DNA of 64,000 bases from Exophiala sp. HKRS030 (GCA_023897205.1 JAHWDD010000001.1:2666001-2730000); one strand, 5' to 3'. Counted from the stretch's first letter, positions 1-11,301 are shown. The notes: a model not told the origin generated them from the sequence alone. Numbers and translations: made by a program.

Positions 1-484
1 GAGGGTATACAGCAAACAAGCAGACTTGAGCCTCAAAGTGGTAGTGCCGAGCAACGAGGACGACAGCATTGTTCCACCGACTTTAGATCGCGACGATCTG
101 GCAAAAAGTGCTCTGGTCGAAGCTCAAGCCAACACGGAGAAGGTGGAAGGGAATCAGACCGACAATCCCCAAGCATGCGAGAACGAACCCGAGAACGACA
201 CCAGTAACGACGGAAATGTGGTCGATCCAACCTTGCCTGTTTCCCAGTCAGAACAGCCAGCAGAAAGTGAAACCCCAGACACAGACCTTCAGGAACAGCA
301 AGCAGAGCAAGAACCCGCCCAGGATGTCGAAAACCCTTTGAATGAGCCAAAGGAAGACTTATCAAACCCTGCCACTAATGCAGATGCAGTCTCGATTTCT
401 ATTACCATCGCATCATCAGCTCCCACGGAAGACCCCAAAAGCCTTTCGCATCCTGTATCAACATCTTCTCCATCAGACGAATGA
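1..484 (+). CDS. C-terminal tail of an unrecognised acidic, low-complexity protein (partial)
   Basis: The frame is open from the left edge of the window to a TGA at 482-484, so this is the 3' end of a gene whose start lies outside. The visible 160 or so residues are rich in Glu, Asp, Pro, Ser, Thr, Asn and Gln, with repeated acidic runs and no hydrophobic segment, and look intrinsically disordered. No domain or catalytic motif is recognisable. It is followed by a 1.5 kb convergent gap. The lack of stops and the strong codon-like composition support a real coding tail, but function cannot be assigned. A TTG at position 26 is not a credible start because the frame continues upstream of it. Confidence 0.55.
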   Translation, partial: RVYSKQADLSLKVVVPSNEDDSIVPPTLDRDDLAKSALVEAQANTEKVEGNQTDNPQACENEPENDTSNDGNVVDPTLPVSQSEQPAESETPDTDLQEQQAEQEPAQDVENPLNEPKEDLSNPATNADAVSISITIASSAPTEDPKSLSHPVSTSSPSDE

Positions 485-1170
485 TCGGACACGAGGTGAT
501 TGTCTGAAAAATCAACTGTTCCCATTAAACCCCGCACCAAGAATCTCAGCACTCCAGGACGGTTCCTGCATCTTGTCTCCAGCACACCCTGATAGCAATA
601 TGTATGATAACAGAGACTAAACTCCGAAGCCCATCCCTCGATGGAGAACCTACGAAATAGGGAAGACAGTCGCCACAACCCCTTTGCTATATCATTCAGC
701 TAATCACGAAATTGAGCGATCTCTTGAGCGAAATCCAGCGCAGTCGGAGAGGAAATTGAACCATCATGGCGTTCAAGGCGCAAATAGGAGCAGTATCAAT
801 CACAAGGTGATTTGGATATCTCAACTTCTTTCTAGATCCCCGTCATATTCATGACGTTTCCATTCAAATATTTGATGAAACTTTGACAAACGAAGCCAAG
901 TCTATGCTAGCTCGTGGTAATTAACTAACTAGTATTTTCTGATCTCCATCTCATTGCTAGTCAGTCTTACAAAGTTACCGTTGTCTAGAAGCACTTACTC
1001 ATCTATCCACCTTTCACCTCTCCCTACTGTGAAACCACTGATCCCGCAAACACCACACTCGCAATCCATCCCACATCACACCACTCCAGTGAGCTCACCC
1101 CGCTCGCCCGCCCGCCCGCCTTCAGCATGATGCCAACCCACAACCCCCAGTACCTTAGTTAGTTAACGGG

Positions 1171-1200
1171 TACGGTACGGTACGGAGTCAGTCAGTCAGT
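1171..1200. repeat. Short tandem repeats (TACGG)n followed by (AGTC)n
   Basis: Three copies of TACGG run directly into about four copies of AGTC. The junction reads TACGGAGTC, one base away from the TACGGAGTA motif that recurs elsewhere in the intergenic DNA of this window. Confidence 0.7.
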
Positions 1201-1620
1201 TCGTCAAACAAGTAAATCCCAAGTCATGTAACTTCAAACACGCATCTCGGGGACACACAGGCGCCCATAGAGATTCTGATTATTGAAAATCCCGCCCGAC
1301 ACAACGCCCCTCCTCCTCCCCCTCCTCCTACGCTGTGTCGTGGTCGGAAACATACCTCTCTTCCTTTTTTTTTCCAAGACTCCAACTTAACTGAGATTTT
1401 TAGTTGGAACTAATTTGGTTTCTTTCGATTTAATCGTACCTACACTAATTCAGAGTCGGACATGTGAGTGGATACGGGATACAGGATGCTGGTGGTATGG
1501 TGGTCTGGTGGTCTAGAGATCAAGGCTAGGTAACTGGAGGTATTGAATACTCGAGCAGGCCCGGTGGGGTGGCACGCGAACGAGCAGACAAGCTGGCAAG
1601 GCTGCAGTTCTCTACGACTT

Positions 1621-1723
1621 AGATGGATAGATAAGTAGATAGATAGATAGATACGTAGATACGTAGTACATACATGCAGAGATGCGTGGGTAGGTAGGTA
1701 GGCAGGCAGGTAGGCAGGGAGGT
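1621..1723. repeat. Imperfect tetranucleotide microsatellite (GATA/GTAG then GTAG/GCAG)
   Basis: Runs of GATA and TAGA units (1621-1668) pass into GTAG, GGCA and GCAG units (1688-1723). The repeat is imperfect and lies in noncoding DNA. It is a simple-sequence tract with no sign of a mobile element. Confidence 0.85.
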
Positions 1724-1997
1724 ATGTGAGTCAGGAGATACGATGAAATAGTCACGTAAGTGAATAGCTCTTTATATTCCAGCCGCTGGTCCGCGGCATA
1801 TTTCATTGTTTAATCATCCGAGACACAGTCAGGCCTTCTTTTCGTACTTGGATTCTATGTAACAGATCTGTCACGGGCTACCACGCCTTCATACACAATC
1901 CATCTAATAGTCATTACACTTGCATTTCCGATTCTCCATAGCAGCACCAGCCATAACGCTACCACGACCGCAACCACGGCTGGGGCCACGATCAAGG

Positions 1998-4114
1998 TCA
2001 AGCCGAATCTGCCTGAGCAACACTGACACCTGGACAAAGACGCAAGCACGAAAGTAGATCGTCCACTCTGACACGCACAAACGCCTGATTGACGTCGTCG
2101 AGCCCGATGCCCACGAGGACGTCGTCGCCGAGATAGCCTATGCCGAGGCGCGAAAGGTGGGATGAGTCGTCATCATCATATTCGTCGTCGTCGCCGTTGT
2201 CAGTTTCAAAACTCGTTTTTGGGTCATGTTGTGTATCATCACTGTGACGATGCGAATCTCTTCTCGCATTGGGACTCGATGAGTGTGGCATCCATGACCA
2301 TGCGAGCGATGGCGTGTATGTGAAATATGCGGATAATGAAGATGGATAGCTGTGATGACGATATCCTGTCTCATCATGGGAGGGATTACTGGCCGTGGTG
2401 GAATATTCAAAGTCCTGCTCGTGATCATGTTGGAAGATGTTTTGACGTTTAGCGTGTGGACGGAAATCATCGTCGTCGTTCGCGAGAACAGTAGAGTTCT
2501 CATTGTTGTACCCTTCACTACCGGGTCCGAAATTCTCCTCCCAAGTCCATGGCCTCACCCACTCATCCCTCCAGACCATGGGCCAGCGACTCACGCCGAG
2601 AATGCGGAATGGCTTCCTCCCTTCCCATACCACGACATACCGCTCGTATCTCAGTGGTAGATCCATGGCGTTGGAGAATTTGCGATGGACGACGGCGAAA
2701 TGCACACTTCGGCCTTCTTTGACACTGGAGGACTCATCGCAGACACCACGTTGGACTTCGGCACGCGTGCATAGGATCAGACGGAGCGAGTTTGAGCCTT
2801 GATGCCAGTGGCCTGGTTGGCCGAAAGAGTCGTGTGTGTGGTTGATGTAGACGCTGGTGTGGTCGGACCGAAGGAAGAAGTTTGATTTGCGCTTGTTCTG
2901 ATGTCCAACGGGTGTACTGTGCTCGTTGAAGCAGGATTGTTCTAGAGGTGAAGTTAGATTGGGCGTTGTGAGGCCATGTCCGATGAGTTTGGCAAAGGTG
3001 CGGCCTCCTTTCCTCTCGGTAGACTTGAAGCGATGCTTGTATAGCATGTGGGACATTTCTCCAGTGGTGTTATCGGACCCGAATCCTTGTTTGATATCCG
3101 TAGTCGAACTTCCCGCATGACCCAGCAAGTCAAACTGCACATAAGCCTCTTCTCGACTTGGAAACCATAACATCCAGTTCTTCTCGATCAGGCTCCTATC
3201 CGAACCCGGGTTCCTCGTGATTTCAGTTAAATACTCATAGCTCATCGGCTTTGCCGCATCGAGAACGCTGCCAATCCCTCTCTTCAACACCACTCCCAGA
3301 TCTGGGAACAACTTTCTCAGATCAACAACCCACAAGCCAACACAACCATACTGACTGGCACTATTGACGAGGATCAGGGGTTCACCCTTTCCCGACCAGA
3401 AGATACGTGGGTCGTGGAAGCCTGGTATATCGGGAAATGCCAGCCATGCTTCAGGGCAGGATTTGGCCGGTGTGGAAGGGATGTCGAGTCTGACAGGTGC
3501 TGACACACAACGAATGCCACCGTGAGGTCCCAAAACGGAAATGTCGGCGTCGGTGCAGGCTCGCGTGTCTGCTGGTGGTGGAGGATGGTTCTTTGGAGGC
3601 AGAGGACTGCAGATGTCGGCGAGACAGATGTGGGATTCTTGGTGATGGCCGCTAGTCACGAGACGGGAGACCACTACATATTTTGCTGCCTCAGTCCAGT
3701 GAGGAAGGGGATGATGGCTGGGTTGAAGAAGCGGAAAGATCTAATTTCAGGGTCGGAAGGTGGCTTCATGGTAATGTTGTACATTTTGTTTGGCAAACGA
3801 ATATGGGATGTGATAGGATTCAGGTTTCCTCTCGTATGGCACTTGAGAAAGTCGTTGGTTCGAGGATGGGCTTGAGGCAATGGAGTGGAAGGAGCATGGG
3901 ATCGCCCACCCTGATGAAGATCGTAAAGGTCATTTTCACCACTGCTCAGGGCTGCTATCGGGATTCCGGCCTTGATTTGGGATCTAACGGCTGCTTCGAG
4001 AAGAAAAGTGCGTGATGGCCAGGATTGTTGAAGGACAAGGTGAGCCAGGGCTAGAACGATGAGAAGGACCAAGGCTGGGAGAATAAATCGACGAGCCGAA
4101 GGTAAATAGAACAT
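1998..4114 (-). CDS. Conserved fungal type II membrane protein, glycosyltransferase-like; one-base frame break
   Basis: The chosen ATG at 4114 gives a short basic cytoplasmic tail and one hydrophobic anchor (residues about 8-28), typical of a Golgi type II protein. The lumenal part has a motif FHDPRIFW, then EKNW, GHWHQGSNSLRL and a C-terminal GYLGDDVLVGIGLDD block that I associate with an uncharacterised fungal family resembling beta-mannosyltransferase or propeller-type glycan enzymes. The frame breaks at a G4 run (3707-3710 on the plus strand; C4 in the gene): the upstream part reads RFFNPAIIP and the downstream frame continues LPHWTEAAKYVVVSRLV. One added base makes 706 codons exactly. 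There is a long His/Asp/Ser-rich insertion near the C terminus. A 41 nt leader intron (4117-4157) is possible. Exact enzymatic role is not established. Confidence 0.7.
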
Positions 4115-4411
4115 CGCTGCAGAAGATGAGTTAGTGATGAACAAGGATGACAGTTACTTGTAATTGTACCCACGCAAAGACTCGATCAAGGTGATGTGGA
4201 AAATTCCAATGATGCCGGTGCTGGGAAGCTGTCCAGACGGCGTAGACCCCCGAATTTTTCATTTCTCCCTTCACTTTGAACACCATGTGCACAGAAGCCA
4301 AGTCCACGGTTTGCAATGAGCCCATTTCATCCAGATCATCATATCATCGACAGACCAAAGCCCGTAGCGTATCATAAATGTTCAGTCATTATCAATTCGT
4401 ACTGTCCTATC

Positions 4412-6174
4412 TTATATGACTGTTTCATCATCGTCTGATTTATCGCTTGCGTTCTCATCATCTTCCTCGCCTGACTCCCAACCAGCGGCCTCTAGGCTTG
4501 GGGATCTAATTCCAAAGCTGAGCAGAAATCCCACAAATGCAATTCCTCCAAAAAGGCCAAAGGCAAGGGCTTCTCCCTTTGGTTGCACTTTGGTGGCTAG
4601 CGAGAACAAACCACCCGACACAAACGGACCAACAGCCCGACCAGCAGCAGACAGTGTCTGCGCAAGCCCGTTCAATGTTCCTAGGACATTGTGATTGGGG
4701 GCAGAATTTGTGATCTAGCACTGGTCAGCATCAAGTCCCAACAACACCTATACTCAGAACTCACCAATAACAAAGCACTTGTGAGACCTCCAACAGCTGC
4801 CACAGTTTTGATTAGGAGAATCACACAAATCTCAAACCACAGCCATGCAGCACCTTTGGAGAGTCCTCGTCCTTGGCCATCTTTTTTGTAACCAACCCAC
4901 GGCATTAAGAGATATGCAAGTACAAAACCGGCAAATCCACTTCTATAAGCCCATCGATTTCCCACCTTGTCCCGAAGTTTTCCAAATATTCCAAGCTGGA
5001 AGAGGATAGTTACAGCACCCGCAAAAGCAAGTGACAACCCAATCTCCTCAGGATCCAGGTTCCGACCAGTCGGTGGCGAGGCCTGAGCAAAGATGGGATA
5101 AAGCGAATTGAAAGAAATGTTGGACAATTGAAAGATTAGGTAGGTTAAGAGTAGAAGAATAGTGTCTCGATTGAAGATGTCACTTCGCTTCAATTCTTCA
5201 CCAGCATGAAAGAATGGATGTGAGTCTTCATTGGTATCACTCTCATCATCATCATCTGACACATCTGCCGGTCCATTACGTTGGTTATCGATGGAGGCCT
5301 TGCCACGCGAACGTAGATAAGAGGGTCGACTGGATGAAGTAAACTCCCAAAGTCTGGTGAAAAGATTGCGTATCCGTATTCCTAGGGGAGCCTGGTACTG
5401 TGCTTCTTCCAAGGATTCTTCCAGAAAAATAGCCGTCAAAACAAGATCGACCAAGAGGATTGACGCTGACAGGAGATTTGGCAGGAGATAAGGATATGGG
5501 TTAGGCTTTGACTTGTCGAACGGATTTTGGTCAAATACCAAAAGTCCCCCAATCACGGGTCCAGTGATACCTCCCAGACCATACAAGACGGGTAGGTATG
5601 TAAATGCCTTTGACTGATTACTTCGATCCGTAATCTCGCCGAGGCAAGTCGAAACGACACCCTGGTTGCCATTCAGCAGCCCCATCAAAGCCTGGACAAC
5701 AATGGCCTGCCAAAGAGTTCTACAAAATCCAAATGCAACGAAACAGGCGGCTGTGAAAACCGTGCCCAGCAAAATGACTGGCTTGCGCCCAATATGATCT
5801 GATAACCAGCCCCAGAAAAAGTTTGTTGCAAGTTGGGCCAAAGCAAAAGCGGAGGCTATGGTTCCGACGTACACACCCACTTGTCCCGGGTTCACCTCAG
5901 GGAATGTAGAGGCCATCGCAGGCAGATATGGACTTATGGAGTTGAGCGCGGTCTGCTCACAAAGGGCTATAACGGCCAGAATGGCCATCTGTTTTTTGGG
6001 AAGAGGTGAGCTATGTTGTTCATTGTCTCGATCATGGAGATCATGGCTCGATGAGTTGGAGGATTCGGAGAGAGGTTGGCCTCGAGATTTGGGAGGAGAA
6101 ATGCCGCCGAAGGTCTGATAATGAGGAGTGGAGGACTTTCGCCGCAACAGAGGTCCCGAATCCGAGGGTTTCAT
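4412..6174 (-). CDS. MFS transporter, ZIFL / yeast YCR023C-like
   Basis: Two exons, 4765-6174 and 4412-4714, are separated by a 50 nt intron (donor GTGAGT, acceptor CTAG) in phase 0, giving 570 residues. After a 60-residue polar, Ser-rich cytoplasmic N terminus come membrane segments and the MFS motif A, GWLSDHIGRKPV (about residues 122-133). The splice junction rebuilds the run ALLLITNSAPNHNVLGTLN followed by GLAQTLSAAGRAVGP, a signature of the fungal and plant zinc-induced-facilitator-like group. A cytoplasmic loop in the middle carries an Asp/Glu-rich stretch, and the C-terminal tail is acidic. Family members are proton-coupled exporters at the vacuole or plasma membrane; the substrate here cannot be read from sequence. 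The frame is intact, unlike several neighbours. Confidence 0.88.
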
Positions 6175-6916
6175 GGCTTCGCGTCAAGAACGCATCAGCC
6201 GGGGTGTTTTTAACGGACGAGTTGATGGGTTCTGAAGTCGATCGCAGGACGCGCTTGAAGAAGCCGATTCTTGAAGGCCGGAAATGAATGATCCTGGGTA
6301 GCCAAGACGAAATTCGAGTAACCTGAGCCTTGTTTACGACGATGATGGGTCAGAAATATTGGAAATAGGAAAAGAGAGGCGGAATAGCTTGAATCTAATC
6401 TATAGATGTATCGATATGAGCAGCATCGATATTTGTCGGACGTCTAGCAGAAAAAACTAAAAAGCGTAGCACTTGCCCACATGAACTCAAGGGAATGCAC
6501 GGTCCACGGCAGCAGTTCTGTCGCACCTCCCCAGTCTTCGAGTCTGCAAGATCGGGAAATGACGTCCTGTTTGGGAACCATTTTTAGTCCCTAACGATCG
6601 CCCTCTTAAGGCCGTCCAATCGACCCGAGAGTTAAGCTCTAACTGCTGATTAGCTATTTAGTTACGGAGTAGTTACCGTTGCTTAGAACTGGCCCATTCT
6701 TCAACGGGAAAACTTACAGCACCATGGTGTTTCTAGACTTGTTTTCCTGCAAGTCATGCTACATGTTGCAGTTTACGATGTCTTGCTTGTACAGCCTGCG
6801 TCTAGCGGGATGCACATGACCTTATAACGAAGCATGGAAACGGTTCGTCACAAGATCTGCGTCCAAGCACATCGCTGCCTACGTATCGGCAGCTCCTTCA
6901 ACTTCACTCTCTGCAC
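6175..6916. other. Intergenic region between two minus-strand genes
   Basis: This is the upstream region of the MFS gene and the downstream region of the FAD monooxygenase. There is no supportable gene. One copy of TACGGAGTA lies at 6663-6671. Confidence 0.6.
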
Positions 6917-8308
6917 TCAATCAGCTGCAACCGGTGCCACCTGTTCCACATGCTCGACGGCCGCTTTCTGCAATTTTCCGTTCGTTTCACGAGTATGATA
7001 ATGTTGCGTAAAGTCGTAAGCGAGGGCGAAAGACCCCTTCATAAATTCCCGCTGGGCTTCAACGTCGTCTTTCATGTCGTTCAGTGTCTTCAAGAGAGGA
7101 TCATTTTCCAATGCCTTGTCTGGATCCTGATCGTAAAGCCGCTTGATATTGTCCGTTGAAATAGGGTCTGTGACGGTTTGGTATTTCTCCCGCCGTATGT
7201 CGGAGTATTTGTCGAGGATACTATCATCTGCCTTGCCCTGGTATATGCCAATGAGGCAATCATATAACCCTCCCACATCGACGATCCCACCTGTCAGGCC
7301 AAGTCCTCCGAATGGGTTGCATACTAGAATCTTGTCAGACGAAAACTTGTCCTGCAGCGAGCCCGCAACCTACTGTGAGCTGCATCCGCAGCAAGAAGGA
7401 ATCTGCCAACATGCAGACTGTCGACTAGACGTTGATGTATCCGATAGGGACTGATGGCGGCAAGAATGTATTGGCCTTCCTTTGGATGACCTGGGAGCAT
7501 CGCCTCAAACTTCATTGGTTGACGAGCTATTAATTCTTCCCGAGTCAAACCAGAGATCTCGCCATAACTAACTCGCCACCACCCACTCCCGTCGGAATTT
7601 TTGCTGAGACGAGCCACCATATGCCAGTGTTCTGGGTGGATAAAGAACTGGACATCTTCGTAGCCGAACTTCTCAAACGGATAGGATACCTATGGGACAT
7701 CAGACGACTTCCCAACCCAGCCTGTGTTCGATACGTACATTTGTAGCCACGATCTGTTTGTCCCAGGTATATCCAGGAAAATCCTTGGCACCATATAGTT
7801 TCCTCCTGACTGTACTCGTAGCACCATCGCAACCTACGATGTAGTTGGCTTCAAGTCGCTTGTTCCCCTCGGGCGTTTCGACAATGACCCATGCTTTTGT
7901 CTCGTCTTGACCCAAGTCGACCACTTTATGATTAAAAAGCACTTTTGCCGAAGGCTGGGCGCTGACATGCTTGTAGAGAAGTCGATCAAGCTGAGCCAAA
8001 GGTAGGTTGGCCAGCCGATCAGGATCTCCGAAATTGATACTGTTGTCGATGCCGGCCAGGTAAGTACCATCCAGCTTCCTCCAACAGGTAACAGCAGGAT
8101 CAAAGCCTTCGTTTCTGACGTCGTCTATGACGCCTGCGCGCCGTAACTCGTAGGCGGCTGGAGGCCCGTAATATGCTGCTCGTGGTGAATCGTCCAACTC
8201 ACTGGATGCTTCCAAAACAAGGACTGTGACGCCTTTCTGGGCCAGCATGAGAGCCAAGAGAAGCCCTGATGGCCCGGCGCCAACGACAATGGTCCACGGG
8301 TTCTCCAT
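6917..8308 (-). CDS. FAD-dependent aromatic hydroxylase (PHBH/phenol monooxygenase family)
   Basis: Three exons (7739-8308, 7374-7689, 6917-7323) with introns of 49 and 50 nt join into 430 residues. The N terminus has the dinucleotide-binding motif VVGAGPSGLLLAL; GCDGATSTVRR is the conserved DG motif; and the second splice restores ADAAHICNPFGGLGLTGG, the FAD ribityl-binding motif. The usual GDAAH reads ADAAH here. The protein stops shortly after the FAD domain, so it is the short form without the C-terminal thioredoxin-like domain of phenol hydroxylases. Such enzymes use NAD(P)H and O2 to hydroxylate aromatic rings. The gene is divergent from a carboxymuconolactone-decarboxylase-like gene, which fits a role in aromatic catabolism, though no substrate can be named. 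Confidence 0.88.
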
Positions 8309-9302
8309 GTCGGCCGCTGTGACTGATGGGAAAAGAACGAAACACGAGATCTTGTTCGGATTTTATGGTTTAGGTAGAGAAGTATCCCATATTTGGAGCT
8401 TGCATCTGGAGCAGGTTGAGCATCTTAATAGCCCCACGGGGGAGAGTGTGGGATGTCTGTACTCCGTATTGCATAGTACCTAATGAATAGCATGAAAGCT
8501 GGGGAGGTGTATTTGTGGAGATCGAGGTGGAGGGAGGTGGAGGAGGCATTTCCCCAATTCTTGAGATCGTAGGTTGTATTGGTGGGGCGCGAGTCCACTG
8601 GAAGTTGATCGGCAGTTCGATATACGACGTCGTGAGTAGCCATAACGAGCATAAGTGATTCGGTGAAGATAGAAGTCGGGAAGTTTGAGTGATTTATCGA
8701 TCAGAGGTCAGATTTCAGAAGTCATGGAGGGTAAGAGAGTGGATCCGGAGCCGAAGGATTTATACAGAATCTTCTCCTTACAGAGTAGACGTCAGGCTCT
8801 TCTGTTTTGGGTGCAAAGCTGACCGGGGAGCCTGAGGGGCCATTTGGTAAGACTTTGACTTGTTTAGGTCATCATATGTACCACGCATGTGTACCACGAC
8901 TTGCACGACCTGCCTGAGCATCTACTAATAGCTACCTTGTCGCAGGTACTCCTTAGAGGTAGAATACTCCACACAGGCGGACTGAGTGCCTGGTGCCCCG
9001 CACATTCTCTCAGCCGCGCAATTTGAATTCGGCCCCAACCTGCTGCCACAGTGTGTGCAGTGTACCGTGTGCTGTGTGCCGGGTGCACCCACCCACCTTT
9101 GGCTTGAAAAGTACGTGGTAGTGGCCCCTAGGCTCGGCATGAGGTCTAGCTTGTCCTGGGAATTTGTGCAGCCTTGTGATTCATCGTCCTCATTAACGAC
9201 CAGGCGATCAGCTCACAGTCAATAGCTCACCTGTCCATATAATCGACTGTTCAAGAACTTTTCACAGGCTCAAGACGCAGGGAACACTGCTCTTTCCATA
9301 CC
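8309..9302. promoter_or_regulatory. Divergent intergenic region shared by the FAD monooxygenase and CMD-like gene
   Basis: The two genes start 995 bp apart and point away from each other. A TACTCCGTA copy is at 8460-8468. A TATA-like CATATAAT sits about 65 bp upstream of the CMD-like ATG (near 9236). The order suggests shared control, but I can name no binding site for a specific regulator. Confidence 0.45.
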
Positions 9303-9723
9303 ATGGCGTCCGCTGATAAGCTGGTCGAGGCACACAAGACACTTTGGGATCAAGGGATCGAAATTCGGAAGGAAGTGGTTGGGCCTGAACATGTAAGCCG
9401 ATCGGTTGAGAACATGTCGGAATTTTCTCGCCCGTTGCAGGAACTGGTCACCGAGGTGGGCTGGGGGTTATTTGGGCCCGCCCAGGGCTGGAAAGAAAAA
9501 CTCGAAGTCTGATTAATATTGCTATGCTTTGTGCACTGAATCGGATGGCCGAGCTCGGGTACATGTCAAGGGTGCGGTCAACAACGGGGCAAGTGATGAG
9601 GAGATTCGTGAAGTTCTGATGCAGGTCGCCGTTTATTGCGGAATGCCTGCTGCTTTAGAAGGAACGAGGGTTGCTGAAGGGGTACTGAAGTCAATCCGGG
9701 AAGACAAAAAGGCTTCGACTTGA
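9303..9723 (+). CDS. Carboxymuconolactone decarboxylase-like protein, with two one-base frame breaks
   Basis: The protein starts MASADKLVEAHKTLWDQG and is readable to the end in three frames. The first frame reaches LVTEVGWG, the second continues VIWARPGLERKTRSL and INIAMLCALNRMAELG, and the third VHVKGAVNNGASDEEIREV and the final IREDKKAST. Each switch sits at a G run (9463-9467 and 9557-9559) and each needs one extra G; with both the gene is 141 codons, the usual CMD length. The family includes 4-carboxymuconolactone decarboxylase of the protocatechuate branch and AhpD-like peroxidases. The Cys in AVYCGMPAA and the NGA-DEEIREV stretch are typical of the decarboxylase group. It could be a double-frameshift pseudogene, but the sequence is otherwise unmutated, so an assembly error is likelier. 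Confidence 0.78.
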
Positions 9724-9858
9724 TGGTTCATCCATGGCGATAAGTGCAGAAAAAGCAGGGAGATTCCCTCATGAATCAGACGGAATCAAGAAGCCAGTCA
9801 GGAAGTCACGTGTACCTGCGTACCTACCTGTAATAAAAGATTAAGTAAATGCAGGTAC

Positions 9859-10044
9859 TACTCCGTAGGTACCCAAGTTAGTTACGGAGTACACTAACTA
9901 CCACTTGCCTGCTAAGTAAGTACGGAGTAGTTAGTGGTTTGAGAAATTCAGGACAGACACTGTATGGAGGACAGTGCTCAGGTCCATGGAAAGGGAATAC
10001 CACATACCTGAGCCTCTCTTGTTCACTTGCCTAGGTACGGAGTA
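9859..10044. repeat. Cluster of four TACGGAGTA / TACTCCGTA motifs
   Basis: Exact copies are at 9859-9867 (TACTCCGTA), 9883-9891, 9921-9929 and 10036-10044 (TACGGAGTA). They are embedded in GTTAGTTA and GGTAC-rich DNA. Further exact copies in this window are at 6663, 8460, 17396, 21312, 30406, 31434, 32999, 36765 and 37384, none inside a coding exon. Confidence 0.85.
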
Positions 10045-10871
10045 GATAGGTATGTACCTTGGTAGGTGCTGAGTCGACGGAGGCCGAAGAGACCTTTCGG
10101 CCTCAGACCAATGTGGCCACATCTGATTGGCATGATTTCTCACGAACCAGGCCCTCAAAGTAGGGAACGAGTGACTCCTGGCTGATCAGCTACATGTTCT
10201 CCATACGATATCTAATGCAATTTATAGGCAAAGGTGCCCGAAGATGCCTCTTGGCCTTCCTTCAGGAATCTGTCCTGCCCTGCAGCCTGCTGAGGTGTGG
10301 GCACCTACCTACCTTGCTTGATGCCTTAGATAGAACAGCTAACCCGAAGAGGTACCTACAGAAGTAACTCCTTGAACATCCCTTGGTACAGTAGCTAACT
10401 TAGAGGGACTTTTGGGCGACTGGGCCCTGTTAAATCTTTGCTGACCTAACTAACTTTAGGTAGTTAACTTATTTATTAGGTGCTAGGTCGGTGCTTGTGC
10501 ACTTTTGCTTCAGGGCTCACAGGCATGAACATCGTCGTCGTCGTTCCACCCAAGCCAAGGGCCATTATCATCCTCATTATTATTATTCCACCGACAGTCT
10601 TCGTCAAGGTCAAGCGTGAGGCGTTCAGTCCGATACCCGGGTCTGCCTTTCGTACTCGTACATTTCTCACAGATAGACAACTTGCGTGATGCTGATCCTT
10701 TGCATTCATACTGAAACCTGAAAAACCACATGTGCATTCATCCCTGATCACTCTGATGTTTGCAGTAGATCCCACTATATCCTTGAAACCACGTTGGGGT
10801 GCCTGATTCTCATTATTATTATCATCATCTTCGTTGCGGCCTACCTAGTACTCAGTGCCACGACGCCCAAG

Positions 10872-10910
10872 CCTACACCTACACCCACACCCACACCCAC
10901 ACCCACTCAT
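10872..10910 (+). repeat. (CACCCA)n microsatellite
   Basis: About five hexanucleotide CACCCA units are followed by CTCA-rich sequence. The tract lies in the leader region of the Rho GEF gene. Confidence 0.8.
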
Positions 10911-11301
10911 TCTCACTCACTCACTTTCACCCTCGTCACGTTGGCACCTTCCCAACTTCAGCCTTTGTGTCATTGTCGGCCAACGGCCAACGAGCCCGCG
11001 CACAGCTAAACTTTCCCGTTCCCTCCTTCATCCCACTACCACTACTACCACCACCACCTACACCCACACCATCAGTGACCATCTTCAACAACTTCATCTC
11101 CGGACCACGACATCCCCGAATCGTCGCCTGCAGGTCTCACTTTGCGGATTGGTGTCATGTGAATTTACCCTTCAGAGCGAGCCCTCGTCTGATGAACATG
11201 CGCAGGAATCGCGGGACCTCACCTAGAGCCTGCGCTGACTTCTCTGAACCGCCTTGCGACAAAGCCTCAACGTCGCCTTCGCCCTTCCATCGGCTCTGAC
11301 A

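Larger units (their letters stand above)
485..1997. other. Convergent intergenic region, 1.5 kb
   Basis: I see no supportable gene. The segment lies between the 3' ends of the left-edge gene and the minus-strand membrane protein. It holds pyrimidine-rich stretches near 1300-1370, short tandem repeats at 1171-1200, and a tetranucleotide microsatellite at 1621-1723. The small minus-strand open frame over 1612-1806 is only the translation of that microsatellite. Confidence 0.6.
9724..11301. other. Intergenic region and long leader upstream of the Rho GEF
   Basis: There is no supportable gene. The proximal half is filled with GTTAGTTA, GGTACCTA and TACGGAGTA-type words. The distal half has CACCCA and ACC repeats and pyrimidine-rich stretches typical of fungal promoters and leaders. 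Three overlapping open frames over 10.8-11.3 kb are by-products of the repeats. Confidence 0.55.

Noticed and set aside
1612..1806. Cys/Tyr/Pro-rich minus-strand ORF
   Set aside because: It is the translation of a tetranucleotide microsatellite.
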